Below, one piece after another: positions 1 to 8,262 of a stretch of 64,000 nucleotides of DNA. This stretch comes from Haladaptatus halobius. GTDB taxonomy: Archaea; Halobacteriota; Halobacteria; Halobacteriales; Haladaptataceae. The stretch spans positions 1-64,000 of the forward strand of contig NZ_CP085339.1 in the NCBI RefSeq assembly GCF_020618475.1, given 5' to 3'. Every line of letters begins with the position of its first letter. Position 1 is the stretch's first letter. The translations under genes and the position numbers were made by a program. The notes below the pieces were generated by a model, which was not told where the DNA came from, searched no databases, and saw nothing but the letters and a program-made list of their open reading frames with translations.

Positions 1-520
1 GGGCGATAACGAAGTTCCGCCGGTCGAAAGTGACGGCCAGGGGATCGCCGTTTTCCGGGCGAGTCCGGACGCAACCCGCCTTGACTATGCGCTGCTAGCA
101 ATCAATACGACGTCACGAATTACGGCTGCACACATCCATCTCGGTGGCCCGGACGAAAACGGGCCTGTCGTCGCGCACCTGCTCGGCGAGCAGGCTGACG
201 CACTCCAGTCCGTTGTCCAGAATAATGCAGTGGCGATTGGAACGCTCACGGCGGACGATCTCGTTGGCCCGTGTGAAGGTAAATCAATCGCCGACCTGCT
301 CGCTGAGATCGAAGCGAATAACGCATATGTAAATGTGCATACGACGGAGTTCCCGGACGGCGAACTTCGTGATCAGCTCTGTGCTGTCAAAGAGCTCGAT
401 GTAGCCCTCTGCGCGAACGTCCACGCCACTTCGAATTCGGTCATCGACATCACCGGTTCGGGCGAGTTAGAGATCGAGCTTGTGAAAGAGACCACGGAGA
501 ACGGTGAAGATGAGTGTTAG
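1..520 (+). CDS. CHRD-domain protein, 5' end outside the window
   Basis: An open frame enters from the left edge (first full codon at position 2) and ends at TGA 518-520. The visible 172 residues hold a CHRD domain: an early EVPPVES motif, AAHIHLG near residue 45, and a later VNVHTTEFPDGELRDQL block typical of the domain's C-terminal half. CHRD domains occur in chordin and in many secreted microbial proteins; their molecular role in archaea is unknown. A signal peptide, if present, would lie outside the window. After the domain comes a short acidic tail. Family assignment is firm, function is not. Confidence 0.85.
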   Translation, partial: GDNEVPPVESDGQGIAVFRASPDATRLDYALLAINTTSRITAAHIHLGGPDENGPVVAHLLGEQADALQSVVQNNAVAIGTLTADDLVGPCEGKSIADLLAEIEANNAYVNVHTTEFPDGELRDQLCAVKELDVALCANVHATSNSVIDITGSGELEIELVKETTENGEDEC

Positions 521-572
521 TAGCAGTCCTCGATCGATGCCGCGGAGAGAGGATACTCTGTGGCGGCGAAAT

Positions 573-808
573 ATGTCGACTATACAGAAAATTGGCAGAA
601 AACTGCACACCCTGATAAAGATGACCGGCATTGGGATCGGTTTCCTGCTGGTATTAGCGACTCTCTTCGGTGGTGACGTTAACGAAGATTTGAGAGGGTG
701 AAGCCAGAAGGATTCATCGTCCACGACATGAACCAAGATATGGAGACTGCGCTCTCTGTGGATACGGACGTATCTGCAAAGCGTATCGTCGAAGCAGGAA
801 GCTTTTGA
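573..808 (+). other. Two tiny overlapping ORFs, one membrane-spanning, possibly a remnant
   Basis: ATG 573 opens a 42-codon frame with one hydrophobic helix (IGIGFLLVLATLF) that ends at TGA 699-701. A second frame starts at GTG 698, overlapping that stop by four bases, and gives 36 residues ending EAGSF at 806-808. The GTGA overlap resembles coupled genes, but one gene split by a frameshift would look the same. Neither peptide was recognised. They lie directly after the CHRD gene on the same strand. Low confidence that either is translated. Confidence 0.25.
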
Positions 809-1209
809 ACCATTACCGGAGAGAACTCTCGGAAATGGTCAAATAGAAAGGGGTAACCAACAGAAAACAATGAGGCATTGAATATGATCACTTTTGCCGC
901 TTTCCAAATTATATTGCTATTGTATGACACGGTAATCATTGTCGGGGATGACTGCTCAAGAGGTTCGTTTCCACCCGACAGCGTGGGGAACTGCAGCGGC
1001 GGAGAATCAGGTCAGTGCTGTTCGTTCCCCTCCCGCATTTCGGTAACTCCGATCATCTGTTGTGAATGACGACCTCATAGCCAGTATACACAAACGTGAC
1101 TCGGCCGTCAGTTCGTGTTTCTTCCTCACAGGTCGGTGCGCAGAGGCGATTCTGTCGGATGAGCGTGGTCAGGCTATACTCTCGCTATGAGGCATTTTGA
1201 GCAACTTCA
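809..1209. other. Gene-poor stretch with a short coding-like remnant
   Basis: No supported gene. On the minus strand about 1053-1178 an open frame of roughly 40 codons without a start ends at TGA 1053-1055. Its peptide includes LCAPTCEEETRTDG and then a beta-rich VTFVYTGYEVVIHN end. The codon choice looks haloarchaeal, so it may be the tail of a lost gene. The family was not recognised. Confidence 0.3.
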
Positions 1210-1494
1210 GACTTCATTGGGTATGTAGGTGCAGAAGTTCAAACCCCGCCTCCCATCTTCCAGCAAGTGCGGGAATGCCACATCAACGAACTCTTCGTCC
1301 GGGCAGACGCTCGCCGCCAAGGTGTGGCCTCCAAACTGCTTGCTAAAGTCGAGCACTGGGGACGTTCTCACAATTGCAAACAATTTGATTTAAACGTTGA
1401 TACGGAAAACCAGGGCGCGAAAGCACTCTTTGAAACTGAAGGCTACGATATTACACGATACAACATGAAGAAACCAGTGGAGAGCGATAAATAG
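1210..1494 (+). pseudogene. GNAT acetyltransferase, C-terminal half only
   Basis: The frame from 1210 encodes the C-terminal half of a GNAT N-acetyltransferase. It has the acetyl-CoA-binding stretch VRADARRQGVASKLL (motif A, R/Q-x-x-G-x-G/A form), then LNVDTENQGAKALFETEGY and a final NMKKP. The N-terminal half is missing; a TGA lies in frame just upstream at 1198-1200. GTG 1267 is the only internal start and would lose strands in front of motif A. About 63 bases at the 5' edge (GYVGAEVQTPPPIFQQV) recur with four differences in the opposite GNAT half at 49.5 kb, so the two pieces come from two copies. Not expected to be active. Confidence 0.8.
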
Positions 1495-1562
1495 ACGCTC
1501 TGTACTCCGGGCGACGCCCCTTCATGACGTGTTCTCGCATCTCGTCGCTGGTTTTGGGAAAG

Positions 1563-2342
1563 TCAATTCTGATGTGAAGAGTCGCGTTCCGGCGGCTGTG
1601 CAGAGTCCCAGTAGTAATCGAGTAGGTGGTTACCCCAGTGTCGCGCCTTGACCGTCTCAGCGATGAATTCCGTTTGTGAGTCGTAGGCTCCGTCCAAGTT
1701 CGGAAGCGAAAGTAGAAGACAATCCTCCGTAACGGTGACTGCAACCGAAACATTGGTCACTCGAATCAGTTCGGTGGCGTCGAGCTGTGCAGGAGCAGTC
1801 TCCTTGAAGACTTCCTCGAAAACGGCTTCGTCAAACACGAGGCGAGTTACGTCGGCATCACTGGCTGCGTCGGCCAACCGATCGGTGTACACTGGTATGA
1901 TCGCACCGATCGAGTCTGCGTTCTTCAGCCGTTGTTCGGCCTCGGAGACAGCGCGTGCTGGTCGTGTCTCGGTTGCTCGGACGACCTCGCCGCCGGCAAG
2001 GTCTGAAAGGCGTAACCGAAATCGGGGCGGTAGTGCAGTCACATCGTGGGTTTCCCAGTAGTCTGGATCCGTCATAAGTACTGACTCTATTTGTCGGTAT
2101 TCGTCGATGAACTCGACAATAACTTGCCCGACTCCAGTGAGCGACCATTGTTTCAGTCGTGGGCTATATATCAATCCGTGCTCTTGGAGCCACGTTACGG
2201 CGTTGTATACGGCGGATTTGCTGGCGATCTCATGGTCTACCAATGACTGAGTTGAATCACAGCCATCAGCAATTGCTAAGAGAGTGGTCATTCGTGCGTT
2301 AGATCGGAGTACAGAGTCAATCAATGACGAGTGATCGTCCAT
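1563..2342 (-). CDS. FilR1-type winged-helix transcriptional regulator
   Basis: A 259-residue two-domain regulator of a type common in haloarchaea. Residues 1-90 form a winged helix: the KSAVYNAVTWLQEHGLI segment fits a recognition helix, followed by the wing strand. Residues about 110-250 match the FilR1/methanogen regulator domain, an all-alpha/beta ligand-sensing module, with acidic DADVTRLVFDEAVFEEVF and SLPNLDGAYDSQTE blocks. It probably represses or activates nearby genes in response to an unknown small molecule. It stands alone between remnants, so its target is not clear. The start at 2342 is the only ATG in front of the helix-turn-helix domain. Confidence 0.85.
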   Translation of the reverse strand: MDDHSSLIDSVLRSNARMTTLLAIADGCDSTQSLVDHEIASKSAVYNAVTWLQEHGLIYSPRLKQWSLTGVGQVIVEFIDEYRQIESVLMTDPDYWETHDVTALPPRFRLRLSDLAGGEVVRATETRPARAVSEAEQRLKNADSIGAIIPVYTDRLADAASDADVTRLVFDEAVFEEVFKETAPAQLDATELIRVTNVSVAVTVTEDCLLLSLPNLDGAYDSQTEFIAETVKARHWGNHLLDYYWDSAQPPERDSSHQN

Positions 2343-2549
2343 ACCTAGAGTTCTGTATGTTGTATTATCATTGTTGCTCCTCGGCTAACGACACTGCTCT
2401 ACTTCTAAGTGAGAAGTTGACGTTGGACGATAGCAACATCCTTCCTGAGGAGTCAAACATGCATTGGGCAAACGACAAACGACGACGGTTGGCGAAATCA
2501 CGTCCCACGACATACCATGGATTTCAGTGGCTGAAAATGCGTTCACAGA

Positions 2550-2603
2550 GTAGATAATAAGCTTCGTGTACAGTGAAATACGCCTTTGACACTTCTCCAC
2601 AAA
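2550..2603 (-). repeat. 54-base repeat, copy 1 (inverted relative to 48.5 kb)
   Basis: Bases 2550-2603 are the reverse complement of 48530-48583 with two mismatches. The repeat includes AAGCTTCGTG and CTTTGACACTTCTCCAC. At 48.5 kb it lies just upstream of a small membrane-protein gene. Here it borders directly on the GCGGAAGTG repeat. It may be the end of a mobile element or a duplicated promoter region; the sequence does not decide. Confidence 0.85.
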
Positions 2604-2606
2604 ATC

Positions 2607-2634
2607 GTAAGCGGAAGTGCAACACCCCCGGTAC
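2607..2634 (+). repeat. GCGGAAGTG repeat, copy A
   Basis: The core GTAAGCGGAAGTGCAACACC continues to GGTAC and is nearly identical to 31691-31720; looser copies lie at 33077, 41184 and 42983. Such sequences are reminiscent of right ends of IS200/IS605-family (IS1341-type) elements of haloarchaea, but no tnpB remains nearby. The link to that IS family is an inference. Confidence 0.6.
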
Positions 2635-3010
2635 CTCTCTATCAATCTATGCGAAGTTCGTGGTGCGGGTTGCCCTTTTGAACTCATTATCTCTCTGATT
2701 CACCTCCCGCAATCACCTCTCGACAACACTTAAGTCTTCGAGCAGAGGAACTAGCAAAATTCCTAATTAATATCGTGTAACACACGATATTGTCCAGCAC
2801 TGTTTTTGTTTCCGTGCGAGCGCACTTTTTCGGTAAATCGCAGTATATTGAATCGTGATTGGACATATTTTGGCTGACAGTATTCGTGTACTGGTGATTG
2901 ACCGCGAGAAATGACTTCAAGACCACTGAAACTACCTTCTCCCTTTTTATTCCTGGAGATGCTTCCACAGACGCGGATTGACGGGAAACCGTACGATTTG
3001 GAGACTACCC

Positions 3011-3757
3011 ATGATCGACGAACACAACAGCGAGACTGACGGCAAAAAGAAGAAACGCAACTTACTAATTGACAATGTGGGCCACCCATTCGGCTCTCGA
3101 CGTGATTTTCTGAAGAAAGGGGTTGCCGTATCGGCGGCTGGACTCGGCCTCTCAGTGGGCACCGGTACCGTCGCAGGGGATGACGAAACGACAACGACCG
3201 CAGAAACACAGGATAACCAGCAGTTCGTCGATACGCTCAACTACGCACTCACGCTCGAACGCTTGGAGGCGACATTCTACGCGCGGGGGTTAGACCAGTT
3301 CAGCGAGGACGACATCGTAAGTTCCGAAATCGGCCAGCGGTTCGGAAAGACGGTGCAGTCATCGATGTACGAACAACTCGAGAGCATCCGCTCGCACGAA
3401 CAGGCACACGTCGATACGCTCGTAACGACTATCGAAGATCTCGGCGGCCAGCCGGTCGGCGAAGGCGATGTTGAGTTCCAGTTCGACCTCAGTAGCCCCG
3501 AAGGATTTATCAAAACGGCCCAGACACTCGAAACGACCGGCGTCTCGGCCTACGACGGTGCGATAGCCATGCTGAGCGGGAGCGACGAACTGCTGACCGC
3601 GGCGGCGACCATTGCCACAGTCGAGGGGCGCCACTCGGCGTACCTCAACGGCCTCACCGGCAAGTCGCCGTTCCCGGCGGCGTTCGACGAGGCTTTACCG
3701 CCCGAGAAAGTCCTCCAGGCCATCCAGCCCTTCATCGTGTCCAAGACGACACAGTAG
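3011..3757 (+). CDS. Tat-exported ferritin-like domain protein
   Basis: From ATG 3011 the product has 248 residues. A twin-arginine signal (SRRDFLKKGVAVSAAGLGL, residues about 29-48) ends near VAGDD, so it works outside the membrane. The rest is a ferritin-like four-helix bundle (the DUF4439/ferritin_2 kind): helix 1 LNYALTLERLEATFYARGL, helix 2 with SHEQAHVDTL, and later TGVSAYDGAIAML and VEGRHSAYL. The Glu and His residues on these helices could bind a di-metal site, although many members of this group have unknown function. An ATG at 2978 in the same frame is possible but adds a stretch without signal character. No operon partner. Confidence 0.88.
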   Translation: MIDEHNSETDGKKKKRNLLIDNVGHPFGSRRDFLKKGVAVSAAGLGLSVGTGTVAGDDETTTTAETQDNQQFVDTLNYALTLERLEATFYARGLDQFSEDDIVSSEIGQRFGKTVQSSMYEQLESIRSHEQAHVDTLVTTIEDLGGQPVGEGDVEFQFDLSSPEGFIKTAQTLETTGVSAYDGAIAMLSGSDELLTAAATIATVEGRHSAYLNGLTGKSPFPAAFDEALPPEKVLQAIQPFIVSKTTQ

Positions 3758-4257
3758 TAAGAACGACCGTCGATATTTTCAGTCTCAGTTCTTCCACTAA
3801 CTCTGTGGTAATTTCACAGAAATGGGAACAATACATGCTCTCTTTCCAGTATGAACCCGATCGCTTGCCAATTTTAATAGGGAGTGGTTTTGGGCAGATC
3901 AACGCCTTTTCGAAAACATAAAACTTGCCTCATTATAGTACCAGTCGAACTTACCGCCATTTCTTTACCCTATCAAGCGTCCTTCTTTGAACCACCTAAC
4001 GGTACTGTCTAGTTAAGCGATTGTGCGACATATTGGCGTTCTAGCGTCTCTCCCACCATCAATGAATAAACTGACACTATCCGACATAGTGGAATTATCC
4101 ACTCAGACGGTTGAATATCCGTCGCTCAGAGTCGACCGCTCCTCTGCCTCACCGATTAGATGAATGAATATATACACCGGTCACCTCCGTCTCAACAGGT
4201 ACCTCATAAGTGAAATACTAGAAAGATAGCCATGTAGCATCACTGTACGTTGGGGGA
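3758..4257. other. Intergenic stretch with a 33-codon ORF
   Basis: The only ORF of note is ATG 4062 to TGA 4161-4163 (33 residues, beginning MNKLTLSDIVE), preceded by TACTGTCTAGTTAAGCG at about 4001. This layout recalls the 5' end of haloarchaeal IS6-type elements, where a terminal repeat precedes a transposase start. If so, the rest of the element is gone. This is a weak reading. Confidence 0.25.
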
Positions 4258-4695
4258 TTACGGTGTGGGTGATTCGACAACACCGAGTTGCTGCATCAAC
4301 CCGAGCGTATCCGGCTGAATCCAACGTTCGACGATCATTCCGTCCTCGATGCGCGTGAAGACCATATTTTGCACCTCGAACGTTTGCCCGGTGGGTTCGG
4401 TTCCCATGAACTCGCCCTTTTGGGATCCTCGAAGCGTGACGCGCATTGCAACCGTGTTGCCTTCGGCGATGATGTCCTCGACGGTCGCCGAGAAGTCAGC
4501 GAACGTAGCGAGAAAGTCTTCGAAGGACTTTCGGATCGTCGCTCGGCCATGTTCGTCACCAAAGGGGCCATGCTCGATGGCGTCTTCCGTGTACAGGTCG
4601 TCAATGAGATCGAGATTGCCCTCCGTAGCGATGTCTTCCGGAACGCGGCGGGCAAGTTGCTTGTTCATCTCTAAAGTGGTTGCTTGTGTCGCCAT
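4258..4695 (-). CDS. SnoaL-like ester cyclase / NTF2-fold protein
   Basis: A 145-residue single-domain protein of the SnoaL-like (ester cyclase) family, NTF2 fold. Diagnostic stretches are DLIDDLYTEDAIEHGP near residue 29, the FLATFADFSATVEDIIAEGN strand-helix unit, and a C-terminal FTRIEDGMIVERWIQPD. These proteins shape a hydrophobic pocket; some cyclise polyketides, most have unknown substrates. The gene is complete and alone, with a clear ATG at 4695 followed by a normal coding sequence. No link to neighbouring genes is visible. Confidence 0.87.
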   Translation of the reverse strand: MATQATTLEMNKQLARRVPEDIATEGNLDLIDDLYTEDAIEHGPFGDEHGRATIRKSFEDFLATFADFSATVEDIIAEGNTVAMRVTLRGSQKGEFMGTEPTGQTFEVQNMVFTRIEDGMIVERWIQPDTLGLMQQLGVVESPTP

Positions 4696-4899
4696 GACAA
4701 TATCTAGTACGCTCGCGACGGAGATAACCTTTTCTCATGTTGACATAAATTGGGACGATTCCATCTCCTACCCAGTCATTCTATGAGACTTCGACGAAGC
4801 CACCGATTCAGAACCCAGAACAAATTTTCACCTGCACCGGTGCGCAGTTTCAATCATTGCGCTCACCCTCACGGACAGAGAACGGTATAGAGCTGACCG

Positions 4900-5787
4900 T
4901 CAGACGGTTGGCTTGACGTTTTGGTTCATCTGGAACAAATTCATCGGGTCGTACTTGTTTTTGAGTTCGACCAGTCGGTCGTAGTTCTCACCATAGGCGT
5001 TCTGTTCTTGGCCTTCACGCTCTCCCTCAAAGTTCACGTACGTTCCGCCGGTGGCATCATTGGCGAGTGCGTCGTGGCATTCTCGAACCCACGCGATACA
5101 CTCATCGTCTTTCGTCGGATCCTCCCAGCGCGCACTGGGGGTCACGATGAACTCCGCGTCTCGATGTGGATATGCAGTCGCATCCGACGCGACATCGTTG
5201 ATGGCTCCCCCGACTTGGTGGATGAGGATCTCGGACTGCGGCGTCGGGAGCCGTTCGATGTATTCGACGATGGTGTCGAGTGTCTTGTCGGTGAGCTCCG
5301 TGTAATTATGTGACTTCCAGTAATTACGTGCGCCCGGAGTAAGTAAGTCATCGAACGTGCTCTGCGCTGCTGTGTACGGAATCGGTGCGACAGCGTCGGC
5401 GATGGGATCGCCATGCTCGCGGAGCGGTTCGAGCACATTCTCGCCCTCTTTCGGGTCGCCCGCGTAGGATTGCATGAGGACGAGAACCGTGGTACCGTGA
5501 ATGTCTTCTGGAAGGAACGGTAGCGGTGGTGCCGTCATACTGTCCGCCCAGATGCAACACTCGTTCGGTACATTACGAGCGAATTCTCGGTAGTGGCGGA
5601 GTACGTCGGGCGCATCTTCATAAGGGTAAACAACCGGCCCGAAGAGTATCTCCGAACCGACTTCGTGGAGGCCGAATTCGAATGAGGTAACGACCCCGAA
5701 GTTCCCGCTCCCACCGCGAATCGCCCAGAAGAGATCTGCGTTCTCGTCCGTACTCGCGGTCACTATCTTCCCATCCGCCGTGGTTAG
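4900..5787 (-). pseudogene. FAD-linked berberine-bridge-type oxidoreductase, N-terminal part deleted
   Basis: The frame encodes the C-terminal two thirds of a FAD-dependent oxidoreductase of the BBE/6-hydroxynicotine oxidase type. It starts at LTTADGK just after a TAA (5788-5790), then shows NADLFWAIRGGSGNFGVVT, the substrate domain, and the BBE tail ending in KNKYDPMNLFQMNQN. A full-length member has about 460 residues; the first roughly 165, which carry the FAD-binding PP-loop and covalent flavin sites, are absent. A GTG at 5763 could start translation but the product could not bind FAD normally. The clean cut suggests a deletion or recombination breakpoint near 5788. Confidence 0.8.
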
Positions 5788-5815
5788 TTAGTGGTACGCA
5801 TATCACACCTAACTC

Positions 5816-6411
5816 TCATAACTTCTTTACTTGGTTTTCAGAGAACGAATTCCCCCATAGTTCGATATGTATGCTGTTATCGCTGACTTTCATGCCAACC
5901 AAGTTGTTTTGCAATCTGTTGTTCTTAGTCATGACGAGGTGAGAATCCTCAATAGAAATCCCATATACGTTTGACGAAGCAGAAATATTTTGGATTTTGC
6001 CGGGTTCACTATGCTGAAATACAATTCCTTTGTACCAGTCAGTAATGACTGCGTTTGTTATCTGTATATTACTGCTATTATTTGATGTATTTACTTGGAT
6101 TGCGGTGGTATGACTATTTCCCCGGCCATCGATAGTATGGCCATTCCCGTCTAAAATGACATTCCCTGACCGAATTTCGATACAGCTTTGAGAAATTCCT
6201 GTTCCCCACCGTTTGTGATATTCGTTGTGAGTTCGTATCGTCCTGGCTTATCGATTACTGTACAAGAGTTAATCTCCTGTCTGTTCAAATCATTTGATGA
6301 CAAAAGTGTCGTCTGAATACCAAAACATGCAGATAACGTAATTACAAGAAGTAACAAGACAGATACCCGCTTCGGATCTAATTGCATAAAGACACCAATG
6401 TGATCATCCAC
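5816..6411 (-). pseudogene. Beta-helix (NosD-like) lipoprotein, frameshifted
   Basis: The 5' part (6411 to about 6165) encodes a lipoprotein-type signal (VLLLLVITLSACFG, a lipobox around Cys) followed by INSCTVIDKPGRYELTTNI, the usual lead-in of haloarchaeal right-handed beta-helix proteins. The frame then runs into TAG, but another frame continues without a break from GISQSCIEIRSGNVILDGNG through several beta-helix rungs to TGA at 5816-5818. One net base is missing near 6165. The start may be ATG 6411 or the later ATG 6387. Either a real pseudogene or a sequencing error. Confidence 0.7.
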
Positions 6412-6475
6412 AATAGGATTTTATCGACGTTCGTGTGCACGCTCGTGTTATCACACCAATAGCGAGACTCCTTCT

Positions 6476-6718
6476 TCAATTCATCTGCTCTCGGTTGAGG
6501 GCACGTAGACGGTCGGAGATGTATTGGGTAGCGGTACAGATACCCTCGATGGTCGCCGAGAGGAAGGTGTACCGGTAGGGCAGTCTCAGAAAATACAGCC
6601 AGGTGCTTTGTCCACTACGTCCTGATGATGAAATAGGAAGCCGTTCGTCCCGAAGATGGGCCTTGACAGGTTGACCAACCGAAGTCCAGACGGAACCCTG
6701 TCGCCCAGACCGTTGTAG
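6476..6718 (-). pseudogene. C-terminal coding remnant of about 80 residues, family not recognised
   Basis: A minus-strand frame with no start runs from just after TAA (6719-6721) to TGA 6476-6478. The peptide is coherent: SVWTSVGQPVKAHLRDER, then WLYFLRLPYRYTFLSATIEG and TATQYISDRLRALN. It looks like the end of an oxidoreductase-type protein, but I could not place it. The rest of the gene has been replaced by the region in front of the following plus-strand membrane protein gene. Confidence 0.4.
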
Positions 6719-6834
6719 TTACATTTAGGGTTCGGCCATCGTCTCCGCAGGGCTTGCCGTCTACCGGATGGTTACTGTTCTCTTGCTGCTCGAAATCATG
6801 GTATTTACTTCACGAGCTAGCGTAAACGAAGTGT

Positions 6835-7905
6835 ATGAGCAGCGACTCGGACACCATCTCACGGCCAGCCGATACGATGCGCGAGCGTGTCGGAGAAACT
6901 CGCGTAAAGATATGGTTCCTGATCAGCGCGAACCGCTGGCTCGTCACCGGCGTCATCCTCGTAAGCACGTACATGCTGCTCCTCATTGTTCACCTGTTCG
7001 GCCCCAGTACACCACAGAAACTCGCGACGACCAGCGGAGTAGTGTCACTGTTCGGCTCAATGGTTATTGCCGTTGTTACGAGTGTCACTCTCGTCTTGTC
7101 CATCTCCCAATTCGTACTCGCCGAGGAGATTGGCCCACTCGGTCAACAGCGCGAGCGCATGACGAATGAAACCGAGTTTCGGGAGGAGGTAGAGGAAGCC
7201 GCGGGCATCGGAGTGAGTCCAGCTGAACCCTCTCGATTCCTCCGGACGCTCATCGAAACGGCCGATACGCGCGCGAGGATGCTCAACGATGCGGTCACCG
7301 GAAGCGCCAACTCGGAACAGCTTAAAGAGATTGCTGAGTACACGGATGGCTTGATTGAGCACAGCCAAACCATCAGCGACGACTTGGCGGGCGCAGAGTT
7401 TGGCTCGTTCGAGACGCTGCTTCCCGTCCTGAATTATAACTACTCGTGGAAGATATTCGCTGCGCGTACCCTCCAAGACAAGTACGCCGAGTCGCTTTCA
7501 ACGGATGCCACGGAGGCGTTTGACGATCTAATCGAATCACTGCGATTTTTTGGTCCGGCGCGCGAGCACTTCAAGACCCTGTATGTCCAGTGGGAGATCA
7601 TCAATATCTCACGGGCAGTGCTATACGGAGCGATGCCAGCGCTGGCGATCGCGGGCTACATGATGCTCGAGTTTGACGCCTCGAAAATTGTTGGCACTGT
7701 GTTCGGCGTCAGCACCGCTTACCTCATCGTCAGTGCTCTTTACATACTCACGCTTGTCCCGTTCGCCGTATTACTCGCCTACCTCCTTCGCGTCCTTACG
7801 GTGATGAAGCGAACGCTTGCAATCGGGCCGTTCATTCTTCGGGAAACACAGCAGCTAGAGAAAATTCGCCACGAGGAGTCAAGTGAGATTCAATCGGAGA
7901 AGTGA
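6835..7905 (+). CDS. Four-helix membrane protein, local family copy A
   Basis: A 356-residue protein of a family present in this window as three full copies (here, 8263 and 13824) and three fragments (7927, 13359, 35324). Order: short MRERVG basic start; two membrane helices (about 37-58 and 72-95); the junction motif SISQFVLAEEIGPLGQQRERM; a long, probably cytoplasmic alpha-helical middle (about 100-255) with FLRTLIE, LPVLNYNYSWKIF and FFGPAREHFKTLYVQWE; two more helices (about 262-320); and the end VMKRTLAIGPFILRE. No enzyme motif is visible. I know no function for it. It resembles a scaffold or sensor; that is a guess. Confidence 0.85.
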   Translation: MSSDSDTISRPADTMRERVGETRVKIWFLISANRWLVTGVILVSTYMLLLIVHLFGPSTPQKLATTSGVVSLFGSMVIAVVTSVTLVLSISQFVLAEEIGPLGQQRERMTNETEFREEVEEAAGIGVSPAEPSRFLRTLIETADTRARMLNDAVTGSANSEQLKEIAEYTDGLIEHSQTISDDLAGAEFGSFETLLPVLNYNYSWKIFAARTLQDKYAESLSTDATEAFDDLIESLRFFGPAREHFKTLYVQWEIINISRAVLYGAMPALAIAGYMMLEFDASKIVGTVFGVSTAYLIVSALYILTLVPFAVLLAYLLRVLTVMKRTLAIGPFILRETQQLEKIRHEESSEIQSEK

Positions 7906-7926
7906 TGTTGGAGACGAGTAAGTGCA

Positions 7927-7974
7927 GTTCATTTTGAAGTGTTTCTTCCGGTTCTGAACTACAACTATTCCTGC
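7927..7974 (+). pseudogene. Short fragment of the four-helix membrane protein family
   Basis: In one frame these bases read VHFEVFLPVLNYNYSC, matching the conserved FETLLPVLNYNYSW block of copy A, which ends only 22 bases upstream. Nothing else of the gene is left on either side. It shows that another family copy once lay here in tandem and was almost fully deleted. Confidence 0.6.
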
Positions 7975-8042
7975 CATAATAATTTCGTCGATAGGGGCAT
8001 CGGTTATCGAATACTTTTGCCTTTTCAGTCACTACATGAGAT

Positions 8043-8231
8043 ATGGCGAACCAGCAGCACGAGTACCAGGTTGAACCGGTTTCTATTGCTCCAACAGAGC
8101 TTCGAGATGAGCGACACAAAATCAACGAGATACTCAATGAATACGCCGATGAGGGGTGGGAACTAGTTGACTCAGTCAGAATTGACAGTTCATCGTTGCT
8201 CTTCGTATTCCACCGTTCTACCGATTCGTAG
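8043..8231 (+). CDS. DUF4177 small protein
   Basis: A 62-residue protein matching DUF4177: YQVEPVSI at the start, then LNEYADEGWELVDSV and a final strand LLFVFHRS. The family is a small alpha/beta fold widespread in bacteria and archaea, with no known activity. It ends 31 bases from the 3' end of the convergent membrane-protein copy B. It may share control with the membrane family, but nothing in the sequence proves that. Confidence 0.75.
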   Translation: MANQQHEYQVEPVSIAPTELRDERHKINEILNEYADEGWELVDSVRIDSSSLLFVFHRSTDS

Positions 8232-8262
8232 CGAATTCATTTGTTGAAGAGAGTTGGATAGA

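Larger units (their letters stand above)
2343..3010. other. Intergenic region with two repeat elements
   Basis: No credible gene in 668 bases; the open frames on either strand have poor composition and no recognisable domain. It holds the 54-base repeat copy (2550-2603) and the short GCGGAAGTG repeat (2607-2634), which are described separately. The promoter of the ferritin-like gene must lie at the right edge. Confidence 0.5.

Noticed and set aside
878..1069. 63-codon plus-strand ORF
   Set aside because: Poor codon use, many Cys and Ser, no start context or domain.
2763..3209. Long minus-strand ORF overlapping the ferritin-like gene
   Set aside because: It is antisense to a gene with clear Tat signal and ferritin-like domain; its peptide is rich in Arg, Ser and Cys and has no domain.
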